This document shows positions 35,658 through 44,666 of a DNA stretch of 64,000 nucleotides, piece by piece. The translations under genes were made by a program, and so were the position numbers. The stretch is from JAPPHA01 sp963662705 (GTDB taxonomy: Bacteria > Pseudomonadota > Alphaproteobacteria > Rhodobacterales > Rhodobacteraceae). The DNA is taken from the NCBI GenBank assembly GCA_963662705.2, contig OY759767.1, positions 2,852,001-2,916,000 of the forward strand, given 5' to 3'. Each line of letters begins with the position of its first letter. Position 1 is the first letter of the stretch. Below the pieces are notes generated by a model. The model was given only the letters and a program-made list of their open reading frames with translations, was not told the DNA's origin and made no database searches.

Positions 35658-36281
35658 TTACTCTGGCCCCGAGACGCCAAATACCTGGCAAATTGCATCT
35701 GGATGTTCGATGGAATCAATCAAAAAGCTCGCTAATCCTTTGCGCGGCACTGAGGACCCATTTCCTGGCAAACGGTCGATTTCTGCGCGGTAACCGTACT
35801 CGTCTTTGTCGGTCAGAAATCCGCATCTCGCTATCGTCCAGGAAATGTCTGCGCCCGCCAGCGTCTGCTCCATCTTTCGAGCATTCGAAACCGTGTTTCG
35901 AACGATCATTGGAAGGAGCCTGTCCAACAGTGAACGCGGCGGGAACAACAAGGCAGTCGAAGTCACGAGAACTCTCTCGAGACCTGTGTCACGAGCAGCT
36001 TCGACGATGGCCTCGGCCGACCTGTAGTAAACTGATGTCGCGGTCTTCGTCGGAGTTCGCCCCCCAAGCGTCGAGACGACGACGTCCATTCCGCGAAATG
36101 CGCGAGACAGAAACTTCGGGTCGCATGGATCACCGAACATCGTCGTTAGATTATCATCTTCAAGATCAAGGCATTTGTCTTCCGACCGCACGATAGCTGT
36201 CACATCGGCGGCCCGATCCAGAGCCAAACGCACCAGTTGGCTGCCGGTTCTTCCATTTGCTCCAAGCACAATGATTCTCAT
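35658..36281 (-). CDS. NAD(P)-binding protein, NmrA/SDR-a type
   Basis: A 207-residue single-domain Rossmann protein. GANGRTGS at residues 7-14 is the nucleotide loop, VVVSTLGGRTPT follows strand four, and VLVTSTALLFPP and WTIARCGFLTD are typical of NmrA-like flavin reductase/atypical SDR proteins. The active-site Tyr-Lys pair of classical SDRs is not obvious, so a redox-sensing or reductase role is possible. Its stop lies 49 bp after the IS630 remnant. Confidence 0.8.
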   Translation of the reverse strand: MRIIVLGANGRTGSQLVRLALDRAADVTAIVRSEDKCLDLEDDNLTTMFGDPCDPKFLSRAFRGMDVVVSTLGGRTPTKTATSVYYRSAEAIVEAARDTGLERVLVTSTALLFPPRSLLDRLLPMIVRNTVSNARKMEQTLAGADISWTIARCGFLTDKDEYGYRAEIDRLPGNGSSVPRKGLASFLIDSIEHPDAICQVFGVSGPE

Positions 36282-36589
36282 TTTCCCAAATTTTCTTCCA
36301 AATTTTCGATGCCGCTGCCAACGCCCTCACATGTGACCTGGATGGCAAATCGGCAGTGTTGTGTCAGTGATTCCGGAACCTCGTTGCGGGCTATCTTCGC
36401 CGACCAATCCGATTCATGCAATTTTCGAATTGAATTGCTAAAACATGTTGACCTTGAACATTGGTGAATAGGAAATACCGTAAAGATGCGTTTCACCGAT
36501 TGCCACTTGACCGAAGAATTCTTGATGGTCTGCTGATTCCTGCCGGGCTCGAATTAAGTATGAGTCGGGAACCTGGAAAGAGAGAGAGA
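36282..36589. promoter_or_regulatory. Divergent gap between NmrA-like and dioxygenase genes
   Basis: About 310 bp, AT-rich near 36400-36480 (TTCAATTGAATT-like palindromic stretch GAATTGAATTGC). It must hold the promoters of both neighbours. No recognisable gene. Confidence 0.4.
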
Positions 36590-37387
36590 ATGGACACTCT
36601 GACCAAGGACGTTTCTGATCTGGCACAGCCCTACGCGAGGGATGGCGTCGTGGTCGTGCGGCAAGCCCTGACGACCTTTTGGCTGGACCAGCTGCGTAAT
36701 GCTGTTGAACAGGAACTGAAGCGTGGCGAGCGGTATTTCGCCTATCGAAACATGAGGACGCAACCCGGGATTTTTCAGGATTTCTGTCTTCACTCCGGCA
36801 TCGGGCGCCTGGTAGCAGGCATCGGCCAATCCAGTTCCGTATCGCTGATTTTTGACCAGATGTTCGTCAAGGAGCCGGGAACCCGCACTCGGACCGGCTG
36901 GCACACCGACCAGCCGTATTGGCCGGTATCAGGGCCGATCTTGACGACGTGGATCGCGCTTGACCCCGCGGATGCCGACAATGGGACACTGGAGTTCATT
37001 CCCGGCTCCCATGCCTGGGGAAAGAAATACCGCCCCTTTATCACCGACAAGAAAGGCGCATTTGTCGAATACTTGCGCAAGGAGGACCCGCAATACTGCG
37101 ACATGCCGGACTTCGAAGCCGAGCGTGACCGCTACAACATTGTTCATTGGGAACTCGAGCCTGGAGACATTCTGGTCTTTGATGGTTTCATCGTGCATGC
37201 GGCCATGGGCAACCGCACATCAACCCTGCGCAGGCGGGGTTATGCCGTACGGTTTGCCCTTGCCCAAGCCACATATGATCCGGTTCAGGGTGTCGCCGAA
37301 TGGCTGCTGGACGACTCGATCGCTCCAGGCGCTCCGTACGTGAGTGAGCGCTTTCCCCTGGTCTTCACCGGCGCCAGTCCATCATAA
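36590..37387 (+). CDS. Phytanoyl-CoA dioxygenase-type Fe(II)/2-oxoglutarate oxygenase
   Basis: A 265-residue oxygenase of the PhyH family. The iron ligands are the HxD pair in GWHTDQPYWP and the distal His in GFIVHAAMGNRT, followed by the 2-oxoglutarate-binding Arg in RRRGYAVRFA. NGTLEFIPGSHAWGK is the conserved strand. It hydroxylates an unknown small molecule. ATG 36590 follows a GAGAGAGA stretch; an ATG at 36560 is in frame but has no better site. Confidence 0.84.
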   Translation: MDTLTKDVSDLAQPYARDGVVVVRQALTTFWLDQLRNAVEQELKRGERYFAYRNMRTQPGIFQDFCLHSGIGRLVAGIGQSSSVSLIFDQMFVKEPGTRTRTGWHTDQPYWPVSGPILTTWIALDPADADNGTLEFIPGSHAWGKKYRPFITDKKGAFVEYLRKEDPQYCDMPDFEAERDRYNIVHWELEPGDILVFDGFIVHAAMGNRTSTLRRRGYAVRFALAQATYDPVQGVAEWLLDDSIAPGAPYVSERFPLVFTGASPS

Positions 37388-38320
37388 TTCGATCCCGGAT
37401 TCCTCGATCTGCCGGCGGCGTGGTAGCTAACGAACTTTCCGGGGGACGATAAACTTCCTCCCCGCCTTTTCCATCTACCATGCCGGTCACTGGCCATGTG
37501 ACATTCTCGATCCGATTCTGCGAACGGATGCATGCGGCCGGACGACCGGACGCCTCGGTTATGAACACCCGCAATCCCACTTATCATCAGCGAAAACATC
37601 CATTGCGCCATCGTCGCGGATTATCCGGCTATATTTGTCGGCAAGGGCCGTCAGACTGGATTTTCAACAGGCGTTCTTCAGGCCAAGCGTCAGGAGTTTT
37701 TCTTCGCCCGTCCCATGCTCGAACGATGCAACGCCTCTCGACATTGCTCCGGTACGAGAACCTGAAACCGGAACGTATTGGTTTGGGCACAGGGGCTCAA
37801 ATTTGTCGCGAAGCGCCCGCGCATCATCATCCACGCCAGAGACTCGGTCCCATACACCGACCATTTCGACCATCTCGCATCTGGAAACTTCCGGCCACGG
37901 GTTCGGAGACGGAAATCTCCCTGCGATGCGAATCGGATTCCTTATCGACGAAACCTGCGCACTCACAACCGAAGAACATTCTGCCTTCGATCCTTGCACG
38001 ATGGTCAAAAACCTGGAAATCTACCGGAAGCGATCGTTTGGTATTGCACCCAGTTGGAACACTTCGGGTTCGACAAGTGATCGATCGCGAACTCATTGCC
38101 TCCATTCGGAAGGGATAAGAACCTAACGGCTTGGTCCACGGAGTGCTTGACGCCAATGCGGAAATTGGACCGAATTGAACAATCCGTTTCGATCTAAAGT
38201 CGTCGAACGTGAAAAATGGTTTCCACTTTCGGATCCGTATATTTTTCTTCAGTATATCGATCATTTGACCAGGTTGGGGCGGACCTGCACCGATGAAGTT
38301 CAACCTGGTCGAACTTCGCT
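37388..38320. other. Long stretch without an intact gene (about 930 bp)
   Basis: Several open frames exist, none with a recognised family. A minus frame at 37365-37580 reads somewhat protein-like (VFITEASGRPAACIRS, ENVTWPVTGMVDGKGG) but begins with GTG, has no ribosome site and overlaps the dioxygenase end. It may be debris. The segment at 38160-38260 is AT-rich. Confidence 0.35.
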
Positions 38321-39310
38321 CTAACAATATCTCTCGGGGCCAGCCCATTGGGCGACCGAATAACGGTCGCCATGCGCCCATCCGACCGGCAAGACTTCTT
38401 CAATCCGGTCGAGATCTTCCTTAGACAGACGCAGGTCGGCCCCGGCGGCAACTTCCCGCAGGTGCTCGATTTGTCTTGTTCCCGGTATCGGCAGAATGTG
38501 GTCGCCCTGGTGAATCAGCCAGGCGATGGCGAGGGTCGCTGCGGCCACTCCCATGTCGGCTGCAAGCGCCCGGAATTTCGCATTGTAGTCCAGATTGTGA
38601 CCAAGATTGGGCTCGCGAAACCTCGGGTTAGTGGCCATCCAGGTCATGTCCCTGATTAATTCGGCCCCATGTGGCCGGTCGGTCAGCAAAGCCCGACCCA
38701 CTGGTGAAAAAGCGACGAGCGAGGCCCCGAGTTCGTCACACGTCTGCACCAACCCCAATTCCGGCAGGCGCGTTGACAAAGAGTATTCGGACTGGACAGC
38801 CGCGACCGGATGGACAGCATGCGCCCGGCGCAATGAAGATGGCGCAATCTCGGAGAAACCCATTGCCTTGATCTTTCCCGCTTTCACGAAACCGGCCATG
38901 GTTTCCGTGACCTCCTCGACTTCAAATCGCGTGTCACGCCGATGAACATAGTAGAGGTCAATCGCCTCGACACCAAGCCGCTGCAGGCTCGCATCAAGCG
39001 CCTGCCGCATATGTTCGGGATCATTATTCAGCCGCTGTTCCGGATCCCGGGTGATGCCGACTTTGGTTGCAATCGTGAACGGATTTTCGCCGCCGCGGGC
39101 TTTCAGCCAGTCCCCGATGATTGTCTCGGAGCGGCCCATACCATAGGCATTAGCGGTATCGATGTGCGTAATGCCAAGATCGATGCACTCATCCAATATC
39201 TTCATCGAGGCTTCGACAGTTGTCGGGCCGTAGGCATCGGTAAATGACATGGCTCCGTAGCCAACAACGCCGACATCCGGGCCGTTTTGTCCGAGTTTGC
39301 GGGATTCCAT
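38321..39310 (-). CDS. Aldo/keto reductase
   Basis: A 329-residue NADPH-dependent oxidoreductase of the AKR (AKR13-like) type. Catalytic tetrad residues are seen in IDTANAYGMGRSE (Asp, Tyr), TIATKVGI (Lys) and YYVHRRD (His). The cofactor end is LPIPGTRQIEHLREVAAGADL. It reduces an aldehyde or ketone; the substrate is unknown. Start ATG 39310 gives the typical MESRKLGQNGPDVGVVGYG opening. Confidence 0.87.
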   Translation of the reverse strand: MESRKLGQNGPDVGVVGYGAMSFTDAYGPTTVEASMKILDECIDLGITHIDTANAYGMGRSETIIGDWLKARGGENPFTIATKVGITRDPEQRLNNDPEHMRQALDASLQRLGVEAIDLYYVHRRDTRFEVEEVTETMAGFVKAGKIKAMGFSEIAPSSLRRAHAVHPVAAVQSEYSLSTRLPELGLVQTCDELGASLVAFSPVGRALLTDRPHGAELIRDMTWMATNPRFREPNLGHNLDYNAKFRALAADMGVAAATLAIAWLIHQGDHILPIPGTRQIEHLREVAAGADLRLSKEDLDRIEEVLPVGWAHGDRYSVAQWAGPERYC

Positions 39311-39346
39311 TTCGATTCACATCCATTTGAGCGAGACAGTCGCCCG

Positions 39347-39538
39347 TTATAGAACATATCGCGCCGACTTGGAAAATCCTTGTCGTGACATGTCGGTTGC
39401 AGCGGCGGAAATGCGGACTATTTTTTCATAGGTGCGGGCAACGGCGGCTACGTGACCGATCCCGCGTCGTCTTGACCTCGGGAAACACTGCAACCGAGTT
39501 TGCAACGTGGTGATCGCAACCGGCGGCAATTGCTTCAT
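39347..39538 (-). CDS. Possible 63-aa ORF, perhaps a decayed RpiR-type regulator start
   Basis: ATG 39538 has AAGGAAAGCAAC upstream, a good ribosome site. The peptide (MKQLPPVAITTLQTRLQ...YEKIVRISAAATDMSRQGF) loosely resembles the N-terminal helices of RpiR regulators (short helix, then a segment before the HTH), but the helix-turn-helix itself is not convincing and the rest is missing. It lies between the aldo/keto reductase and the SIS gene. It is either a small gene of unknown role or a fragment. Confidence 0.3.
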   Translation of the reverse strand: MKQLPPVAITTLQTRLQCFPRSRRRGIGHVAAVARTYEKIVRISAAATDMSRQGFSKSARYVL

Positions 39539-39645
39539 GTTGCTTTCCTTGGGACGGACAGGTGTCAGAAAACGAGTCTGCGGCTCGACCTTCGATGCCA
39601 AGGCGTCAATCCGCGTTCACGATATCCGAATTCGAACGGGATTTT

Positions 39646-40677
39646 TCAGATCGTTTCGGTTACCTTGCGCAAGTGCAGAGGAACATCAGGATCCAGCCCG
39701 CGCACGTGCGCGAACGCCTCGACAAATCGATAGAAGGTAATCGCCTGGCACAATGGCGTGAGCAGCGGATGCGGTGATTGTACGGTTGGTAATAGCGCGC
39801 ATCCGGTCACATTGGCGCCGGCGACTGCAACGGTCGCTCCGGCCGTTTCCAGTGAACGGGCAGAATTGACGACGCTTTGGCGACTCGCATCGTCGGTGAC
39901 AAACGCAAGAACGGCAAGTTCCTTCGCGGCGAGCGCCATCGGGCCGTGCCGAACCTCCGCGGCGCTGAAGGCTTCCGCGTGCAACCGGGCAACTTCTTTC
40001 AGTTTCAGCGCGATTTCACCGGCCAATGCCAAGCCAGGCCCCCTGCTTACCACGAACGCGGTAGCTGCCTGCTTTAATGAGACAGATAAGCCTTGCCATT
40101 CGAGTGCCAGTGCCTTTTCGGCGATTGCCGGCAATTGCCGAAGAGCGTCCTCCAGGGCCTCATCCCGGTTGAGTCGGGCGTGAAGCGCGGCAACCGCAAA
40201 CAGACTGGCGATATAGGACTTTGTTGCCGCAACAGATATCTCTGGCCCCGCCAGACTTGGCAACACCCGTTCTGCAGCTGTGCCGACGGGCGAATTTACC
40301 GTATTCAACAGCGCAATCGTCCGTGCGCCGCCCCGTGCCGCGGAAGCCTGAAGCGCAACCAGATCCGGACTGCCTCCGGACTGGGAAATCGTCAGGCAGA
40401 CGCCGCGTTCAAGCTTGAGTGGCGCGTCGAACACCGAAGCGACGGAAGGCCCAATCGAAGCGACCGGAATACCGGCGGACGTTTCCATCAAATACTTGAA
40501 GTAGGTCGCCGCATGGTCTGACGTACCACGGGCGCAGGTAACAAACAGGCTCGGTGACAATCCGCGCAGCCAGTCCGCCGCTTCAAAGTAGACGGGCAGC
40601 CCTTCGCTGATCTGCCTTGCCAGGACCCGTGGAATCTCGGACGTTTCTGCAAACATTCGCGTGGTCTTGCCGGTCAT
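39646..40677 (-). CDS. Double SIS-domain protein (GlmS/AgaS-like sugar-phosphate deaminase or isomerase)
   Basis: A 343-residue protein with two SIS sugar-phosphate-binding domains, like the isomerase half of GlmS without the glutaminase part. Marks are the opening TRMFAETSEIPRVL, CARGTSDHAATYFKYLME, LTISQSGGSPDLVAL, ISVAATKSYIASL and EVRHGPMALAAKE. Such proteins act as glucosamine-6-phosphate deaminase (NagB-II) or related aldose/ketose aminase. A GTG sits directly before ATG 40677. The remnant of a sugar-ABC ATPase 14 bp upstream suggests it once belonged to an amino-sugar uptake operon. Confidence 0.82.
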   Translation of the reverse strand: MTGKTTRMFAETSEIPRVLARQISEGLPVYFEAADWLRGLSPSLFVTCARGTSDHAATYFKYLMETSAGIPVASIGPSVASVFDAPLKLERGVCLTISQSGGSPDLVALQASAARGGARTIALLNTVNSPVGTAAERVLPSLAGPEISVAATKSYIASLFAVAALHARLNRDEALEDALRQLPAIAEKALALEWQGLSVSLKQAATAFVVSRGPGLALAGEIALKLKEVARLHAEAFSAAEVRHGPMALAAKELAVLAFVTDDASRQSVVNSARSLETAGATVAVAGANVTGCALLPTVQSPHPLLTPLCQAITFYRFVEAFAHVRGLDPDVPLHLRKVTETI

Positions 40678-40690
40678 CACAATGACTCAC

Positions 40691-40801
40691 TCAGTTTTCG
40701 CCCGTGATCATCGACACAACCTCGTTCCTGTCGGTTTCGGCCGTACGGTGATCGCCAATCTGAACTCCGCGCCTGAGGACGCAAATTCGATCGGAAAGAA
40801 G
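40691..40801 (-). pseudogene. C-terminal remnant of a sugar ABC transporter ATPase
   Basis: The last 36 codons before a TGA at 40691 read LLSDRICVLRRGVQIGD then HRTAETDRNEVVSMITG, the typical tail of RbsA/XylG-type sugar ATPases (SDRI-V-RRG...TAETDR-EVV--ITG). Upstream of this the frame loses all ABC features (no signature or Walker motifs). Only the 3' end survives, joined to the SIS gene. Confidence 0.6.
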
Positions 40802-41158
40802 GCTTTGATTAACCGGAGGTGTACAGAGTTCGGAGAAACGTTTTCGGTCCCGTCGAAATGACTGCCGCAAACGGGCTGTGCATGTGGATAACGGCGATGC
40901 CAGCCAGTTCACGTCTTGAGGAAACGCTCTCCATTCACCGATCTGCTCATGCTTTGAGACCAGAGCAATTCGTGAACACTCCATCGCATAAATGCGACGG
41001 CTTCTCGACCAAGCCTCGCAGCAACCTGCCTGCTTCGCGACCGAAGGCCAGTTCCTGGCCCCATTGCCCGGAACATACACTTTCCGGACACGCGTTGCAA
41101 AGGGGTGCGCGCATTCACCTGTCGCCTGAACGCGACAGTCCCCGGCGCGCAATTTCTA

Positions 41159-41232
41159 TGGAGCGGGCGATGGGAATCGAACCCACGTCTTCAGCTTGGA
41201 AGGCTGTTGCTCTACCCCTGAGCTACGCCCGC
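41159..41232 (-). tRNA. tRNA-Gly (anticodon UCC)
   Basis: The reverse strand reads GCGGGCGTAGCTCAGGGG, folds into a cloverleaf with D arm (GCTCAGGGGTAGAGC), anticodon loop CTTCCAA (anticodon TCC), T arm GTGGGTTCGATTCCCAT, an acceptor stem GCGGGCG/CGCCCGC, discriminator T and an encoded CCA (41159-41161). The first anticodon-stem pair is an A/A mismatch, a small oddity. Confidence 0.95.
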
Positions 41233-41939
41233 ATTCTCCAACCGATCTATGAAATGTTCCCATCGCAGGCAAGGCAATTCGTCCTCGTGCTGTTTCCGCA
41301 CCGCCGCGCCGCGTTCTCTGCTTCCTGTCTCCATCGTGACACGGTCGAAAAATCCCGGTTGCCCGGAAAACACCTGTTTGTGAAGTCGCGTTTCTTCTGG
41401 TCATCGAGATCGTCAGCGACTTCCTTTCCATTCAACCTGCCCGGAAACCCTCCAAGCCGTGAGTTTTCCCGGCCTACTGCCTGACACAAGTCGATAAAGT
41501 GCACGGATAGGATTCGAGTTCGATTTCGAAAACGTATCGCTGTCCCGCGCGACCGGAAGCCACGCCCTCAGAGCGTCTTCGACAATCCTCTTCAGCGCAG
41601 TCACGTCATGGACCGCCCTGCCCTCGGCCAGGCGCAGCACCTGATCGTTCGGACTGCGGGTCGCCGTCGTCGCCAGCCTGCAATCTCACGAACGTTTCCC
41701 AACCAACTCCCCGCACAAGACATCCCACACTGTCGCGGACCTAACGGGTGCGGTCGCCGGCCACTGAATCGACAACCGCAGGGTCGGATCATCGCGCTGT
41801 CCAAACACGCCAGTGCTTGGTTCACTGTCATATTTCCCACACGATTGATCATAAAACGGCGATAAACCGAAAATTCAATTGACGTAGTATCCGAATCTGG
41901 AAAGAGATTGCGCCGAATGCATTGATCCGACGAGGTTTA
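41233..41939. other. Gap between tRNA-Gly and infC (about 700 bp)
   Basis: No gene is recognised. A minus frame at 41413-41640 contains LRLAEGRAVHDVTALKRIVEDALRAW, which looks protein-like but has no family I can name. The AT-rich 41830-41935 stretch likely holds the infC promoter and leader. Confidence 0.35.
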
Positions 41940-42527
41940 ATGCATATTGTTGAGTGCGCAATAGCAGCAGAGGACACGAAACCAATAGCCCGACGCCCCC
42001 ACCACGCGCCACCGCAGCGCGACACCGGTCCCCGCGTAAACGAACGCATAATCGCCCCTGAAATTCGACTTATTGGTCCCGACGGTCAAAACGTCGGAGT
42101 CGTTCATCCCGAACGAGGAATTGAACTCGCGCATGAGTCGGGACTGGACCTTGTCGAAATATCGCCTACGGCCAACCCTCCCGTTTGCAAGGTCATGGAC
42201 TACGGAAAGTTCAAGTACGAACGCCAAAAACGGGAATCGGAAGCCCGCAAAAAGCAGAAAACCATCGAGGTCAAAGAGGTCAAGTTTCGTCCGAACACTG
42301 ACAGCCATGACTTCGACGTGAAAATGCGCAACGTGATGCGGTTTCTCTCGAACGGGGACAAGGTCAAGGTTACCATGCGTTTTCGGGGACGTGAAATGGC
42401 TCACCAGAATCTTGGCCTCGCCGTTCTCGACCGGGTAGCAGAGACGGTCGGTCTGGCAGGCAAGGTTGAAATCATGCCGAAACTGGAGGGACGGCAAATG
42501 GTTATGGTGATCGGACCAAGCAAGTAA
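41940..42527 (+). CDS. infC: Translation initiation factor IF-3
   Basis: IF-3, which keeps ribosomal subunits apart and checks the start codon. The core family N-terminus is IARRPHHAPPQRDTGPRVNERI, then the N-domain EIRLIGPDGQNVGVV, the linker KFKYERQKRESEARKKQK and the C-domain VKFRPNTDSHDFDVKMRN, KVTMRFRGREMAHQ and MPKLEGRQMVMVIGP. The start is doubtful. ATG 41940 has GAGG four bases upstream but adds 15 residues. AUA at 41985 lies exactly where the family normally begins, with GAGGA about ten bases upstream, and a rare start would allow self-control as with the known AUU start. Coordinates use the ATG. Confidence 0.9.
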   Translation: MHIVECAIAAEDTKPIARRPHHAPPQRDTGPRVNERIIAPEIRLIGPDGQNVGVVHPERGIELAHESGLDLVEISPTANPPVCKVMDYGKFKYERQKRESEARKKQKTIEVKEVKFRPNTDSHDFDVKMRNVMRFLSNGDKVKVTMRFRGREMAHQNLGLAVLDRVAETVGLAGKVEIMPKLEGRQMVMVIGPSK

Positions 42528-43371
42528 GTCGTGATGAACCCTGGGGGCGCCGGACCGGTCCGGGCACCCTGAACAACGGCATTTTGAGCATTATTGTCGA
42601 GACGAGCGACGGTGCCGAGGCGAGACTTGACGTTGGATGCGAGTCCGAACCCGAACCCGTCGTGCGCGCGCCTATTTCACGAAACGCTCCATGCGGTGCC
42701 CGAGGATACTGGGGACTTTCGTCCTCACTGGCGCCGGATTGTGCGCGTTGTGGGCGGCTGGAGGTCGACCCGCAACTCCACGACGATCACGGTGAAATCA
42801 CCTACTGGCGCCGATTCCAGGCGACGCCTCGTTGCCTTCGCGCCCGGTACACCGCAACCCAACACAGTGGTCCGTCCGACCAACCGAATGTGATCGCGAC
42901 GCCCTGGAGCTCATGACGAGGCGGGCGCAGGCCACCCTCACCTTTACCGGGGGCAAGCAGTCCGACACCAGTTGCCGCGAAGATGCCGAATAACAAATTG
43001 GGATCTGAAAACGCCCTGACAAAACCGAACTGTTGCAGAGCGAGAATACGATCAGGAAAGCAGTACCAACCGCAAGCACCGCGTATCGTCTTGTCACCCG
43101 CTCAATGTGGACTTCTTTCCGCTTCGATTCCGGCATCGCCCGGAATTGATGCCATTCCAAGTGAAGACCGGAATTCCAACACAATCGTCCCGTCCGATTT
43201 CGCACCTTTGATCTGAACTGTCGCCAATCTCCCCCTGTCACTTGGCGTGAAATCCTGCGAACGCGGCCAACCACTTCATCCGTCGCTCATTGGCACAAGC
43301 AGCACCCATCCCTGTTCGGCGAAATTCCTTTTGAGGAGATTCAGCTGAATTGGCGATTGATAGCCTTTTCC
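42528..43371. other. Gap between infC and the nitrile hydratase-like genes (about 840 bp)
   Basis: A GC palindrome CCGGACCGGTCCGG lies near 42552, 25 bp after infC, without a T-run. On the minus strand two out-of-frame pieces (KEVHIERVTRRYAVLAVGTA near 43120, and LLFGIFAATGVGLLAPGKG near 42960) look like parts of one small decayed membrane protein. No intact gene is recognised. Confidence 0.35.
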
Positions 43372-43740
43372 ATGCGGAATAAACCTGCGCTCATGCACGA
43401 ATTTTCCGGTCGACAGTGGCATGACATGGGTGGTCAGGAATCGGAGCCCGTCTCCGGTGATGAACACGAATATGCGTTCTGGGAAAAGCGCATCGATGCA
43501 CTCATGGTGATCGCGAGCCGAAAAGGCTTGTTCACCGTGGATCAACTTCGCCGCGTGCTGGAAGAAATGGGTGAAAACGCTTTCGAGACCATGAGTTACT
43601 ACGAACGCTGGATATTCGCGGTCAACCGGGTACTGATTGAAACTGGCGTCTATTCAACTGAAGAACTTGCCAGGAAACTGTCGGAAGTCCGGAAACGGGG
43701 ATCGACCTATGGCGAATGCTGCCAATCTGAACCGCGGTGA
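43372..43740 (+). CDS. Nitrile hydratase beta-subunit N-terminal half (thiocyanate hydrolase beta-like)
   Basis: A 122-residue helical protein matching the N-terminal half of nitrile hydratase beta chains: HDMGGQESEPV, YAFWEKRIDALMVIAS, GLFTVDQLRRVLEEM and YYERWIFAVNRVLIETGV. In two-subunit enzymes this is fused to an SH3-like half, but here the fused partner is a separate, overlapping gene, as in thiocyanate hydrolase and toyocamycin nitrile hydratase. A small activator (P15K-like) homologous to this half is a possible alternative. The start is uncertain: ATG 43372 or 43393, neither with a clear ribosome site. Confidence 0.75.
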   Translation: MRNKPALMHEFSGRQWHDMGGQESEPVSGDEHEYAFWEKRIDALMVIASRKGLFTVDQLRRVLEEMGENAFETMSYYERWIFAVNRVLIETGVYSTEELARKLSEVRKRGSTYGECCQSEPR

Positions 43741-44014
43741 CAAGGTGCGCGTTCGGGCACTGGTTCCGCCCGGCCATGTCCGTACACCCTGGTATCTTCG
43801 GGGGAAAAACGGAGTCATCGAACGCCGACTCGGACCCACAATGAACCCCGAACAACTTGCCTATGGACTGAAATCCGGCAACGTCGAACTGCTGCGCGTG
43901 CGATTCACGATGCGCGAGATCTGGGGCGAGAATTGCGAATGCCCCGACGATACGCTTGATGCGGAGATTTTTGCGCACTGGCTTGAACGGATCAAATGGT
44001 CCGATGCTGCCTGA
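43709..44014 (+). CDS. Nitrile hydratase beta-subunit C-terminal (SH3-like) half (thiocyanate hydrolase alpha-like)
   Basis: A 101-residue protein equal to the SH3-barrel half of nitrile hydratase beta. Clear marks are RGDKVRVRALVPPGHVRTPWYLRGKNGVIE and RVRFTMREIWGE, closing with CECPDDTLDAEIFAHWL. Its ATG at 43709 overlaps the upstream gene by 32 bp, and its end overlaps the alpha-type gene by 11 bp, so the three are translationally linked. It would form part of the active-site channel of the hydratase. Confidence 0.82.
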   Translation: MANAANLNRGDKVRVRALVPPGHVRTPWYLRGKNGVIERRLGPTMNPEQLAYGLKSGNVELLRVRFTMREIWGENCECPDDTLDAEIFAHWLERIKWSDAA

Positions 44015-44666
44015 TCCGGAACAGCAGCAAGGACCAGTCTCGGCGGACGAACATCGTGACTCCGCATATATTGATGAAGATTCTCCGTTAACCTACTGGC
44101 AAAACATGGAAATATCGGTACGGGAACTTCTTGTCGACAAGGGCGTGACCACCGCGGGCGAAATTACCGCGACTATCGAAGCCATGGACCGGAGAACACC
44201 GGCCGACGGTGCACGAATGGTCGCGCGCGCCTGGGTCGATGACGATTTCCGCAAGAGTTTGCTCGTTGATGCGAGTGCCGCCATGGAAGAAATGGGACTA
44301 GACCCCGCCGGACTCCGCCTGATTGCCGTCGAAAACACCCGGGACATCCACAATGTCATCGTTTGTACACTGTGTTCCTGTTACCCCCGAAACCTGCTTG
44401 GCCTGCCGCCCGACTGGTATAAACAGCGAGCGTATCGCTCCCGTCTTGTCAAATCGCCGCGTGCGACGCTCAGGGAGTTCGGCCTCGAAATCCCCGACGA
44501 CGTAAAGGTGCGCGTCCACGACAGCACCGCGGACATGCGCTACATTGTCATTCCGGCACGTCCGGACAGGACCCAGGGTCTCACTGAGTCAGAGTTGGCA
44601 GGGCTGGTATCCCGCGATTCCATGATTGGCGTTGCACTTGCGAACGAGCCTTCGGACGAGCGTTGA
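44004..44666 (+). CDS. Cobalt-type nitrile hydratase alpha subunit (thiocyanate hydrolase gamma-like)
   Basis: A 220-residue catalytic subunit. The metal claw C121-T-L-C124-S-C126 in IVCTLCSCYPRNLLGLPP marks the cobalt class (Thr rather than Ser at the second position), with Cys oxidation expected after synthesis. It continues with DWYKQRAYRSRLVKSPRATLREFG and YIVIPARP. With the split beta gene pair it makes a three-subunit enzyme that could hydrate nitriles to amides or hydrolyse thiocyanate. No metallochaperone gene follows. The stop overlaps the EamA exporter start (TGATG). Confidence 0.87.
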   Translation: MLPDPEQQQGPVSADEHRDSAYIDEDSPLTYWQNMEISVRELLVDKGVTTAGEITATIEAMDRRTPADGARMVARAWVDDDFRKSLLVDASAAMEEMGLDPAGLRLIAVENTRDIHNVIVCTLCSCYPRNLLGLPPDWYKQRAYRSRLVKSPRATLREFGLEIPDDVKVRVHDSTADMRYIVIPARPDRTQGLTESELAGLVSRDSMIGVALANEPSDER

